Positions 1-8,078 of a stretch of 64,000 nucleotides of DNA are shown here, in pieces. Location: NCBI GenBank assembly GCA_964484065.1, contig CAZAEW010000008.1:28908-92907 (forward strand). Direction: 5' to 3'. A program made the translations under genes and the position numbers. The stretch's first letter is position 1. Each line of letters starts with the position of its first letter. Below the pieces are notes generated by a model. The model had not been told where the DNA came from. It did no database searches and saw only the letters and a list, made by a program, of their open reading frames with translations. The stretch is from JAEVLT01 sp964484065. Its GTDB lineage: Bacteria > Bacillota > Bacilli > Bacillales > Cytobacillaceae.

Positions 1-1943
1 ATGCCATACAGGTACTTGAAGGGTTAGAAGCAGTTAGAAAGCGCCCAGGTATGTATATTGGCAGCACAGACTCAAGAGGGCTCCACCACCTTGTTTATGA
101 AATTGTCGATAATTCCGTAGATGAAGCATTAGCAGGATTTGGCAATCACATTGTTGTAAAAATCCATAAAGATAATTCGATCAGTGTCATGGACAGAGGA
201 CGGGGAATGCCAACGGGAATGCATAAGCTTGGCAAACCCACTCCTGAAGTGATTTTAACGATCCTCCACGCTGGAGGTAAATTCGGTCAGGGCGGCTATA
301 AAACAAGCGGCGGCTTGCATGGTGTCGGTGCTTCGGTTGTTAACGCGCTATCCGAATGGCTCGTTGTAACCATCAAGAGAGATGGGTTTATTTATGAACA
401 GCGCTTTGAAAATGGAGGAAAGCCGGTAACGACTCTTGAAAAAATAGGGAAGACCAATCAAACCGGTACGACGATCCATTTTAAACCGGATCCTTCCATA
501 TTTTCTGCGACAACCTATAATTTTGAAATATTAAGTGAGCGGTTAAGAGAATCTGCTTTTCTTTTAAAAGGGTTAAAAATCGAGATCATTGACGACCGAA
601 ATGATTTTCATGAGGTTTTTCATTACGAAAACGGAATTGAGGCATTTGTTCAGTATTTGAATGAGGAAAAGGATAGCCTGCATCATGTCGTCAGTTTTGA
701 AGGAATTCAAAATGGCATTGAGGTGGATTTTGCTTTCCAGTTTAATGACGGCTACTCCGAGAATGTCCTGTCCTTTGTTAACAATGTGCGGACGAAAGAT
801 GGAGGGACTCATGAGGTCGGTGCTAGGACAGCGATGACAAGGGTATTTAATGATTATGCCCGCAAAATTTCGCTTTTAAAGGAAAAAGATAAGAATCTTG
901 ATGGTGCAGATATCCGTGAGGGATTATCAGCCGTTATCTCCGTCAGAATTCCTGAGGAACTCCTTCAATTTGAGGGGCAGACAAAAGGAAAGTTAGGAAC
1001 AAGTGAGGCAAGATCGGCTGTTGATGCGGTCGTCTCCGAGCACCTTTCCTATTTTCTTGAGGAAAACCCGGATATCAGTTCATCGTTAATCAAAAAATCA
1101 ATTAAAGCGTACCAGGCCCGTGAAGCTGCCAGAAAGGCGCGCGAGGACGCCAGAAGCGGCAAAAAGCGAAAAAAAGGGGAAACAGTTCTATCCGGAAAAT
1201 TAACCCCTGCACAGTCAAGAAATCCGCAGAAAAATGAATTATACCTTGTTGAGGGTGATTCTGCGGGAGGTTCTGCAAAACAAGGCCGCGACCGCCGTTT
1301 TCAGGCTGTTCTCCCGTTACGCGGTAAAGTAATCAATACAGAGAAAGCGAAATTGCAGGATATTTTTAAGAACGAAGAGATCAATACGATCATTCACGCC
1401 ATTGGCGCAGGTGTAGGTGCGGATTTTGATGTGGCCGATGTTAACTATGATAAAGTGATCATTATGACAGATGCCGATACTGATGGAGCACATATTCAAG
1501 TACTGCTTTTAACGTTCTTTTACCGATACATGAAGCCACTTCTAGAAGCGGGAAAAGTATTTATCGCCCTTCCTCCTCTTTATAAGATCAGTAAAGGGAC
1601 AGGGAAGAAGGAAATTATCGAATATGCCTGGAATGAAGAAGAATTGCAGGTAGCGCTCCGCAAGGTTGGCAGAGGTTACATTATTCAGCGCTATAAAGGA
1701 CTTGGCGAAATGAATGCTGACCAGCTTTGGGAAACAACAATGGATCCTGAGACCAGGACATTAATTCGCGTGAAAATTGATGATATTGCCAGAGCAGAGC
1801 GCAGAGTTACCACTTTAATGGGTGATAAAGTTGAACCGCGAAGAAAATGGATTGAATCAAACGTAGCTTTTGGTCTTGAGGAAGATGATACCATTTTGGA
1901 AAATGAAAATATTACGGTCGAAGAGGAGGAAATGGAAGTATGA
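1..1943 (+). CDS. parE: DNA topoisomerase IV subunit B, 5' truncated by window edge
   Basis: ParE is the ATPase subunit of topoisomerase IV, which decatenates sister chromosomes with ParC. The frame is open from base 3 and reads AIQVLEGLEAVRKRPGMYIG, so the true start lies upstream; by comparison with B. subtilis ParE about a dozen N-terminal residues are missing. The GHKL ATPase region (VDNSVDEALAG, then the GGLHGVGASVVNALS lid) comes first, then the transducer. The TOPRIM motifs EGDSAGG and DADTDGAH and the C-terminal RYKGLGEMN complete the protein. The stop overlaps the parC start (ATGA), so the two are translationally coupled. Nothing unusual is seen. Confidence 0.97.
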   Translation, partial: AIQVLEGLEAVRKRPGMYIGSTDSRGLHHLVYEIVDNSVDEALAGFGNHIVVKIHKDNSISVMDRGRGMPTGMHKLGKPTPEVILTILHAGGKFGQGGYKTSGGLHGVGASVVNALSEWLVVTIKRDGFIYEQRFENGGKPVTTLEKIGKTNQTGTTIHFKPDPSIFSATTYNFEILSERLRESAFLLKGLKIEIIDDRNDFHEVFHYENGIEAFVQYLNEEKDSLHHVVSFEGIQNGIEVDFAFQFNDGYSENVLSFVNNVRTKDGGTHEVGARTAMTRVFNDYARKISLLKEKDKNLDGADIREGLSAVISVRIPEELLQFEGQTKGKLGTSEARSAVDAVVSEHLSYFLEENPDISSSLIKKSIKAYQAREAARKAREDARSGKKRKKGETVLSGKLTPAQSRNPQKNELYLVEGDSAGGSAKQGRDRRFQAVLPLRGKVINTEKAKLQDIFKNEEINTIIHAIGAGVGADFDVADVNYDKVIIMTDADTDGAHIQVLLLTFFYRYMKPLLEAGKVFIALPPLYKISKGTGKKEIIEYAWNEEELQVALRKVGRGYIIQRYKGLGEMNADQLWETTMDPETRTLIRVKIDDIARAERRVTTLMGDKVEPRRKWIESNVAFGLEEDDTILENENITVEEEEMEV

Positions 1944-4378
1944 GCAACTTAGAAAAATTCCGTGATCTTCCTCTCGAGGATGTCCTGGGTGACCGTTTTG
2001 GAAGATACAGTAAATATATTATTCAAGAGCGTGCTCTGCCTGATGCCAGAGATGGTTTAAAGCCGGTTCAGCGAAGAATCTTGTTTGCCATGCACGTCGA
2101 TGGGAATACCCATGATAAGGGCTTTAGAAAGTCAGCAAAAACGGTAGGTAATGTTATCGGTAATTACCATCCCCACGGCGATTCTTCTGTATACGAAGCG
2201 ATGGTAAGGATGAGTCAGGACTGGAAAGTCAGGAATGTTCTCATCGAAATGCACGGAAATAACGGAAGCGTGGATGGAGACCCGCCTGCGGCAATGCGTT
2301 ATACAGAAGCAAGGCTGTCTGCAATCTCGGCGGAGTTACTGCGCGATATTGAAAAAGACACCGTCGAATTGGTTCCAAACTTTGATGATACGGCAAAAGA
2401 ACCGACAGTATTGCCGGCGATGTTTCCGAATCTTTTAGTAAATGGTTCAACTGGGATTTCTGCTGGCTATGCAACGGATATACCGCCGCATCAACTCGGC
2501 GAAGTGATAGACGGGGTGATCATGAAAATTGAAAAACCTGATGTCACAGTGGATGAATTGATGACAGTCATTAAAGGTCCGGATTTCCCGACCGGGGGAA
2601 TCATTCAAGGGATCGATGGAATCAAGAAAGCTTACGAAACCGGAAAAGGCAAGATTATTATCCGGTCTAAAGCGGAAATTGAAGAAGTCCGCGGCGGCAA
2701 ACAGCAAATCGTGATTACGGAAATTCCATATGAAGTCAATAAAGCGAACCTTGTCAAAAAGATTGATGAATTCCGCCTTGACCGGAAAGTTGAAGGAATT
2801 TCGGAAATTCGTGATGAAACCGACCGAACCGGTCTAAGAATAGTCATTGAATTGAAAAAAGATGCACATGCAGAAGGCGTATTAAACTATTTATATAAAA
2901 ATAGTGATCTTCAAGTTCCATATAGTTTTAATATGGTGGCTATCCATAAGAAGCGTCCCAAAACCATGGGACTTCGTGAACTTCTTGAGGCATATATTGA
3001 GCACCAAAGGGAAGTAGTGACACGAAGAACTGAGTTTGACTTGAAAAAGGCAAAAGAACGTCAGCATATTGTTGAAGGGTTAATGAAAGCCCTGTCGATT
3101 TTGGATGAAGTGATTGCGACCATCCGTGCATCTAAAGATAAACGGGATGCAAAAGATAATTTAATAGTTAAATATGGATTTACGGAAGCGCAGGCAGAAG
3201 CCATTGTTTCCTTGCAGCTCTATCGTTTAACCAATACTGATATTACAGCTTTAAGAAATGAAGCAGAAGAACTTGAAAATAAAATTAATGAATGGACAGC
3301 CATTTTAAGCAGTGAGAAAAAGCTGTTTTCTGTTATCAAAAAAGAATTAAAAGAAGTCAAGAAACGATTTGCAGATGTCAGACGTTCCAAGATTGAGGCA
3401 GAGATAGAAGAGTTAAAAATCAATCTGGATGTAATGGTTCCAAGCGAGGATGTTATTGTTACTGTTACCAAAGAAGGATACGTTAAAAGGACAAGCCAGC
3501 GTTCTTTTGCCGCTTCAAACGGCCAGGACTTTGGGATGAAGGATTCAGACCGCCTTGTGGCTAAATTGGATTTAAATACAAAAGATGTCCTTCTGATCTT
3601 TACGAACAAAGGAAATTACTTATATTGCCCGGTACATGAACTTCCGGATATACGCTGGAAAGACCTTGGCCAGCATATTGCCAATATCATACCGATTGAC
3701 AGGAATGAGGAAATTGTTCAAGTGCTCGGAGTTAAGGATTTTGACCAGGATGCCTATCTTGTTTTTGTCACCCGCAATGGAATGGCAAAGAAAACCGAAC
3801 TGAAGCAATATAAAGCTCAGCGCTACTCAAAACCATTGACCGCGATTAATTTGAAGGAAGATGATCAAGTTATTGATGTGCACCTGACAAACGGAACAGG
3901 TGAATTATTCTTAATTACCAACAATGGCTATGCTTTGTGGTTTGATGAAGAGGAAATCAGTCTTACCGGTGCCCGTTCAGCAGGGGTAAAGGGAATCAAT
4001 CTAAAAGAGGACGACTTTGTGGTAGGCGGGAAAATACTTGAACCTGAAATCAAACAATCGATTGTGATTGCGACTCAGCGCGGATCCGTTAAAAAAATGA
4101 AGCTAAAAGAGTTTGAGAAAGCCACGAGGGCAAAACGCGGAGTGATAATTTTACGAGAACTCAAAACGAACCCTCATCGGATTATCGGATTTGTTCTAGC
4201 AGATGAGCAGGATGAAATTTATGTTCAAACTGAAAAAGGGATCATTGAAAGTATGAAAGTTGCTGTACTAAAATTCAGTGACCGCTATTCAAATGGATCA
4301 TTTATTCTCGATGAAAATGATAGCGGTAAAACAGCGTCTATTTGGAAAATGGAACCAGCAGCAACGAGAGTTGAATAG
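1940..4378 (+). CDS. parC: DNA topoisomerase IV subunit A
   Basis: ParC is the DNA-cleaving subunit of topoisomerase IV. The 812-residue length is normal. The 5Y-CAP region contains the quinolone-resistance region around HPHGDSSVYEA (residues 78-88) and the catalytic tyrosine in RYTEARLS (Tyr121). A coiled-coil tower follows, then a C-terminal beta-pinwheel with recurring blades from about residue 490. The start ATG overlaps the parE stop by 4 nt and is preceded by GAGGAGG inside parE. A rho-independent terminator follows about 60 bp downstream. In B. subtilis the parEC pair lies close to the chromosome terminus, which agrees with the dif-like site 1.1 kb downstream here. Confidence 0.98.
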   Translation: MSNLEKFRDLPLEDVLGDRFGRYSKYIIQERALPDARDGLKPVQRRILFAMHVDGNTHDKGFRKSAKTVGNVIGNYHPHGDSSVYEAMVRMSQDWKVRNVLIEMHGNNGSVDGDPPAAMRYTEARLSAISAELLRDIEKDTVELVPNFDDTAKEPTVLPAMFPNLLVNGSTGISAGYATDIPPHQLGEVIDGVIMKIEKPDVTVDELMTVIKGPDFPTGGIIQGIDGIKKAYETGKGKIIIRSKAEIEEVRGGKQQIVITEIPYEVNKANLVKKIDEFRLDRKVEGISEIRDETDRTGLRIVIELKKDAHAEGVLNYLYKNSDLQVPYSFNMVAIHKKRPKTMGLRELLEAYIEHQREVVTRRTEFDLKKAKERQHIVEGLMKALSILDEVIATIRASKDKRDAKDNLIVKYGFTEAQAEAIVSLQLYRLTNTDITALRNEAEELENKINEWTAILSSEKKLFSVIKKELKEVKKRFADVRRSKIEAEIEELKINLDVMVPSEDVIVTVTKEGYVKRTSQRSFAASNGQDFGMKDSDRLVAKLDLNTKDVLLIFTNKGNYLYCPVHELPDIRWKDLGQHIANIIPIDRNEEIVQVLGVKDFDQDAYLVFVTRNGMAKKTELKQYKAQRYSKPLTAINLKEDDQVIDVHLTNGTGELFLITNNGYALWFDEEEISLTGARSAGVKGINLKEDDFVVGGKILEPEIKQSIVIATQRGSVKKMKLKEFEKATRAKRGVIILRELKTNPHRIIGFVLADEQDEIYVQTEKGIIESMKVAVLKFSDRYSNGSFILDENDSGKTASIWKMEPAATRVE

Positions 4379-4437
4379 AAAAAAAGCAGTGTTCATTTTA
4401 CATTTACTTTCGTTAAAAAAAAGGCCTTTTATAGCAA

Positions 4438-4472
4438 GATGGGATTGCCGCGGCGATTCCATCTTTTTTTAT
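4438..4472 (+). terminator. terminator of parEC
   Basis: A 12-bp hairpin (GATGGGATTGCC paired with GGCGATTCCATC, with G-U wobbles) is followed by a run of seven T. It sits 60 bp after the parC stop. Confidence 0.85.
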
Positions 4473-4568
4473 TCAAGCCGTTTATAAGAAGTAAAGATAG
4501 TCAATAAAACAGAACTCCTGAACATAATGCAGGCTTTTTATCATACATTTAAATCGGGGGTGAAATGG

Positions 4569-5003
4569 ATGCCGAGAGCAAAATATAAATCATCGGATAT
4601 TAGTCTGATGGCAAGAATGATGAGAGCAGAAGCTGAAGGTGAAGGAAAATTGGGAATGTTGCTTGTAGGGAATGTAATAGTCAATCGTGTGAAAGCAGAT
4701 TGTTTAGACTTTAAGGGGCTAAGGACAATTCAACAAGTTATTTTTCAAGTCCAAGGAGGAAATTATTCTTTTGAGGCTGTTCAAAAGGGGAATGTGTTTT
4801 ACCAGGCTGCGAGAAGTGTAGAGAAAAGATTAGCAAAACAAACCTTGGATTACTGGAGGAACTATCCTGCAAAATATTCCTTATGGTATTTTAATCCGCA
4901 TGCTCCATGCCCGCCAACATGGTACGGTCAACCAATGTCAGGGCAATATAAACAGCATTGTTATTATGAGCCGAAGGAATGTCCTAGTGCGTATAGTTGG
5001 TAA
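4569..5003 (+). CDS. cwlJ: cell wall hydrolase CwlJ family, spore germination
   Basis: This SleB/CwlJ-type (Hydrolase_2) cortex-lytic enzyme has 144 residues, close to the 142 of B. subtilis CwlJ. Recognisable stretches are LMARMMRAEAEGEGK with the catalytic-type glutamates, GMLLVGNVIVNRV, DFKGLRTIQQVI and PAKYSLWYFNPH. There is no signal peptide or peptidoglycan-binding domain, as in CwlJ and unlike SleB. An upstream in-frame ATG exists (4527), but the ATG at 4569 follows GGGGGTG at proper spacing and matches the family start. CwlJ acts in the spore coat on cortex muramic-delta-lactam peptidoglycan during germination. The usual partner gerQ is not adjacent, so this could be the second CwlJ paralog that many bacilli carry. 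Confidence 0.88.
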   Translation: MPRAKYKSSDISLMARMMRAEAEGEGKLGMLLVGNVIVNRVKADCLDFKGLRTIQQVIFQVQGGNYSFEAVQKGNVFYQAARSVEKRLAKQTLDYWRNYPAKYSLWYFNPHAPCPPTWYGQPMSGQYKQHCYYEPKECPSAYSW

Positions 5004-5043
5004 AAAAATCAATCCCACACAGTTTGTGGGATTGATTTTTTTC
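5002..5043. terminator. terminator after cwlJ
   Basis: A perfect 13-bp stem (AATCAATCCCACA / TGTGGGATTGATT) with a 5-nt loop is flanked by A7 and T7, so it could act in both directions. It begins at the second base of the cwlJ stop codon. Confidence 0.9.
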
Positions 5044-5429
5044 TTCATAACTTTCACAGAAGAAACTTTACAATAAAAATGTTATGTAAACAAAGTGGAT
5101 TCAATATAAGGAACGTATATTAAGGGATAAGCCAGTTAGGATTATATATGTTGTTCAAAGAAAGGTCATTCAACATCATTCATAAGTTTGTAAGTAAAGG
5201 CTTTAGCGAAATGGAGTTTTAAAATAGATTAAAATTCGTATAAATGAATAATCGAAATTTAAGTGTAGTTATGTCAAAAATTTATTTAAGAGGAACAATT
5301 AACTGTAACAACAATAATTAATTATGAAATCAGAATCCTGATAAATAATTCGGCTAGATTAGATTTTAGATCAATTTAGTAATTAAAAAATGAAAATAAG
5401 AAATATTGTTATTCATCCTGAAATTTTCT
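5044..5429. other. AT-rich non-coding spacer before dif
   Basis: About 390 bp of very AT-rich sequence with no open frame worth calling on either strand and no recognisable RNA gene. It separates the last + strand gene before the terminus from the dyad and dif-like site. Confidence 0.5.
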
Positions 5430-5474
5430 ATTTCGTCTCACTATCATAAGTATACTTAGATTATGAGACGAAAT
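5430..5474. repeat. 45-bp nested dyad beside dif
   Basis: Perfect 11-bp arms ATTTCGTCTCA (5430-5440) and TGAGACGAAAT (5464-5474) enclose a second, almost concentric 12-bp palindrome, TAAGTATACTTA (5447-5458). There is no T-run, so it is not a good terminator. It is 17 bp from the dif-like site and 78 bp beyond the stop of the minus-strand gene at 5552. A protein-binding site is likely; the function is unknown. Confidence 0.6.
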
Positions 5475-5490
5475 CAAACGGGTTTCATTT

Positions 5491-5519
5491 AAGTTCCTAG
5501 AATATATATTAAGTTCCCG
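5491..5519. other. dif: dif-like chromosome dimer resolution site
   Basis: The segment contains TTCCTAGAATATATATTA, identical over 18 bases to the core of the B. subtilis dif site as I recall it (28 bp, about 22 of 28 positions equal overall). It has the expected layout of two 11-bp Xer arms around a TATATA centre; the right half-site is the more diverged. Context supports the call: it lies just downstream of parEC, as in B. subtilis, and gene polarity changes from + to mostly - exactly here. The recombinases acting on it would be XerC/XerD homologs (CodV/RipX) or the adjacent XerS-type enzyme. The B. subtilis comparison is from memory. Confidence 0.75.
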
Positions 5520-5551
5520 ACCTAAATTTAAAAGTAGCAACAGTAAATTGC

Positions 5552-5923
5552 CTACTCTATTCGGTTTCGGTAGTTTTTTGGTTTTGTTTTGTTTGGATTA
5601 ATATACTGAAAGCTGTACTCAATTATATCGCTATACTTCAGTTTATTTTGTTCAGCTAATCGTTTGACTTGATTAAGGATTTCTTTGTCATAGGAAGATT
5701 TATAGTAAATACGATCCTTGGGTTTTGTTTTCTTATCAAACATAACATATCCATCACTAATGACTTTTTCCAATCCAGTTTCAATCAGATAGTTTGGCAG
5801 CGTATTGTATTCTTCAGCCAATTTAAATAAATTATCCAATAAGGCTTTGCTGATTCTGGTCTTATAATCTACTCGTGATTCATCAGTTACACAATATAAT
5901 CGGTTATTACCTTTGATCCACAT
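5552..5923 (-). CDS. small hypothetical protein, possible RHH-like DNA-binding
   Basis: This 123-residue protein has no signal or membrane segment. Two similar segments, about residues 20-50 (YKTRISKALLDNLFKLAEEY, then NYLIETGLE) and 73-108 (YKSSYDKEILNQVKRLAEQN, then DIIEYSFQYI), each look like a strand followed by two helices, as in ribbon-helix-helix proteins. I recall similar Bacillus proteins being labelled rRNA methyltransferase, but no methyltransferase motif is present and I do not support that name. It starts 11 nt after the LAGLIDADG gene, so the two are probably cotranscribed. Its stop faces the dyad and dif site. Confidence 0.7.
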   Translation of the reverse strand: MWIKGNNRLYCVTDESRVDYKTRISKALLDNLFKLAEEYNTLPNYLIETGLEKVISDGYVMFDKKTKPKDRIYYKSSYDKEILNQVKRLAEQNKLKYSDIIEYSFQYINPNKTKPKNYRNRIE

Positions 5924-5934
5924 ATAAAACTCCT

Positions 5935-6732
5935 TTAGAAAAGTGATGATTGGCCATATAAACGCTGACTCATTTTTTCACGTTTATGTTCAACATAGTT
6001 GTCAATACAATCCTTATATATGATTTCAGCGAGGTGTGGAAGATCCTCTTTGCCTTTTACCCAAACTCGGTAAATAATTCGTCCAGTTTGTGTTGTTTGA
6101 TTAGTAATTTCAGAGCGAAGGTTCCAGGATTGGAAAACTGATAATAATCCATTAGCAAAATCAAAACTTGCTGTTGTTACATTCATAACAAATCCGCGAT
6201 CTTGAACCCAACCGTCACCATCTATAATTCCACGTACAAAGGAATGTAAGTAATTTTCCGGAACATTTGGAAATGGAACAACTAATGACTTTTGTTTCGT
6301 TATGCCTAATTTATTCAGATCTTTAATAATTTCACGTGAATGAATTAATAAAACCGGTGTTGTCCTTGTATTATATATTTTACCTAGTACATAATCAGCA
6401 TCCATATATTTTGCTATCAATTTTAAAATTTTTTGGTCTTTTTGTGCGAAAGTAATTGTGGGATTATCTTTTGATATGTTGCCATCAGTGATAAACATAC
6501 CAAGTACCCATGCCATTTCATGACTCCATGTTTTGAAGAAGTTTTCATTGACGTGATGTATTCTAGCTGATCCTGTTCGTGTGGTTTCGATCCCACTTCT
6601 GTTTAATAGTTTTCTAATGCCACGTTCACCGATACCTACAAGTGGAAGCATTTCATTATAGGTCATGCCTGATTGATACATTTTAATAATTCCTTCATCT
6701 GATAACTTTGCTTTTCTAACCAATGATAACAT
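5935..6732 (-). CDS. LAGLIDADG-type homing endonuclease, free-standing
   Basis: The 265-residue protein begins with a helix-turn-helix-like segment (residues 10-45: EGIIKMYQSGMTYNEMLPLV, then RGIRKLLNRSGIETTR). Two LAGLIDADG-like helices follow, WVLGMFITDGNI (about 75-86) and SFVRGIIDGDGWV (about 164-176), each ending in the acidic residue that would bind the metal. This makes it a monomeric two-motif enzyme of the LAGLIDADG_3 kind. No intron or intein is visible around it. It lies in the same orientation between the RHH-like gene and xerS, which suggests a small mobile or formerly mobile unit beside dif. Activity is inferred only from the motifs. Confidence 0.82.
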   Translation of the reverse strand: MLSLVRKAKLSDEGIIKMYQSGMTYNEMLPLVGIGERGIRKLLNRSGIETTRTGSARIHHVNENFFKTWSHEMAWVLGMFITDGNISKDNPTITFAQKDQKILKLIAKYMDADYVLGKIYNTRTTPVLLIHSREIIKDLNKLGITKQKSLVVPFPNVPENYLHSFVRGIIDGDGWVQDRGFVMNVTTASFDFANGLLSVFQSWNLRSEITNQTTQTGRIIYRVWVKGKEDLPHLAEIIYKDCIDNYVEHKREKMSQRLYGQSSLF

Positions 6733-6819
6733 CTCTTTATTATTTTAATATATTTTCATTCTATCAAAAACCGAACAAGTATTCTAATTATAGGAGATAG
6801 TGGTGTAATAGATATATAT

Positions 6820-7899
6820 TTATTCCTTTGGCATATCCATTTTATCCACTGCACTTTTTAAATCTTCATTTCGGATATGGGTATAAATCATAGTCGTTTC
6901 GATTGATGAATGGCCTAATTGCCGGCGTAATTTTGGTACATCATTTATTTCTGCATGATATCTTGTTGCAAATGAATGACGAAGCTTGTGTATCGATAAA
7001 GATGGTTTCCCGAATGCAGCTGCGTATTTTTCAACTAGTTTTTCAACGCCTCTTTCTGTAAGCCTCCTGGATTTATCTTTAGGTCCCATTGGAGCAGCAA
7101 TAAACAAGGCTTTGTTATTTTTATCAACCCCATATTTTGATACGCGCACAGATAAATAATCCTGAAGATCGGACATTGCCACTTGGCTGAAATAAACGAA
7201 TTGTTCTTTATTACCTTTACGTATGACCCGGGCACAGAACTTGCTGAAATCAATATCATCGAGGTCAAGGTTAACCAGTTCAGAAAGGCGGAGTCCGGAC
7301 CCTAAAATTAGTGAAACAATGGCGGTATCACGCTCTTTGTTTAATTGATGGAAGTTGGAGAGCTTTTTGTTGTCCTTGTTGATGTCACCATAATCATGGG
7401 CTATAAATAAGCGGAATTTTTCATATTCATCACCAAGCAGGATCTTGCCTTCCATTTTATTTGCTCTAGTCTCCATGCTTTCTTTGTTTTCATTAAATTC
7501 AATTTTAGCCATTACATTTCTGGAGATATATGGCTTGAAATCAGGAGTTTCAGCAATGTTTTGCAGATAATTAAACAGCGATTTAAGTGCAGAAAGTTTC
7601 CGATTAACGGTAAGTTCTTTATTATTTAATTCGTAGTGAAGAAAGTTTAAAAAGCTTTCAGCTTCGATGACCGTCATTTTCTCCAAACGCTGCAGAGGAA
7701 TATCCTTGGCATGGCCGTCAAATAATTGCTCGGCAATCATCCAGTTGAAAAAGATTTTATAATCATGACAGTAATTAATTAATGACGCAGTCGAAAGTTT
7801 TCTTAATTTATGATTGATATATTCTTCAACATACCAAGGAAGATCTTTAAGCAAGAATTGAAGTTTTTTAAAATGCTCCTGTTTAGTTTGACTTCTCAT
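6820..7899 (-). CDS. xerS: tyrosine recombinase XerS-type
   Basis: This is a tyrosine site-specific recombinase of 359 residues. The N-terminal SAM-like core-binding domain (about 20-115) contains LPWYVEEYINHKL and LTVNRKLSALKSLFNYL, the XerS-like signature. The catalytic domain has all active-site residues: Arg in GSGLRLSELVNL (about 204), Lys in VIRKGN (about 228), HKLRHSFATR (His304/Arg307), GHSS (about 330) and the nucleophile in TMIYTHI (about Tyr339). The ATG at 7899 is preferred over a TTG three bases upstream because GAGGTG lies 9 nt before it. It is 1.3 kb from the dif-like site, reminiscent of the streptococcal xerS-difSL pairing. Its target (chromosomal dif or a local element) is unknown. 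Confidence 0.88.
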   Translation of the reverse strand: MRSQTKQEHFKKLQFLLKDLPWYVEEYINHKLRKLSTASLINYCHDYKIFFNWMIAEQLFDGHAKDIPLQRLEKMTVIEAESFLNFLHYELNNKELTVNRKLSALKSLFNYLQNIAETPDFKPYISRNVMAKIEFNENKESMETRANKMEGKILLGDEYEKFRLFIAHDYGDINKDNKKLSNFHQLNKERDTAIVSLILGSGLRLSELVNLDLDDIDFSKFCARVIRKGNKEQFVYFSQVAMSDLQDYLSVRVSKYGVDKNNKALFIAAPMGPKDKSRRLTERGVEKLVEKYAAAFGKPSLSIHKLRHSFATRYHAEINDVPKLRRQLGHSSIETTMIYTHIRNEDLKSAVDKMDMPKE

Positions 7900-7949
7900 C
7901 AAAATTCACCTCATTATTATATATTCTCTCTTTCCCTTTAATTTCCTTC

Positions 7950-7985
7950 ATTTATTACGTCAAATTTATATTTTACGTAATAAAT
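7950..7985. repeat. dyad symmetry upstream of xerS
   Basis: Perfect 11-bp arms (ATTTATTACGT and ACGTAATAAAT) surround a 14-bp A/T spacer that adds four more pairs after one mismatch. It starts 51 bp upstream of the xerS ATG. A repressor operator or a recombinase-binding site would both fit. There is no T-run consistent with a terminator. Confidence 0.5.
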
Positions 7986-8078
7986 AAGAACCGTATCGAA
8001 AATTCAATATTTTACGATCTGTCCCCACAGTGTCCAGCGTCATAAATTTGAAAAAGCTCATCCAATCCCTCCTCCTAT

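Noticed and set aside
5044..5600. RTP-type replication terminator (Ter) sites near dif
   Set aside because: No match to the B. subtilis Ter consensus, as far as I recall it, could be seen; the nested dyad is a different sequence.
5552..5923. Label rRNA methyltransferase for the 123-residue protein
   Set aside because: No SAM-binding or SPOUT motif is present; the name seems to be an inherited misannotation.
6800..6832. TATATA-centred sequence at the xerS 3' end as a second dif copy flanking the unit
   Set aside because: Arms do not match either dif half-site beyond general AT-richness.
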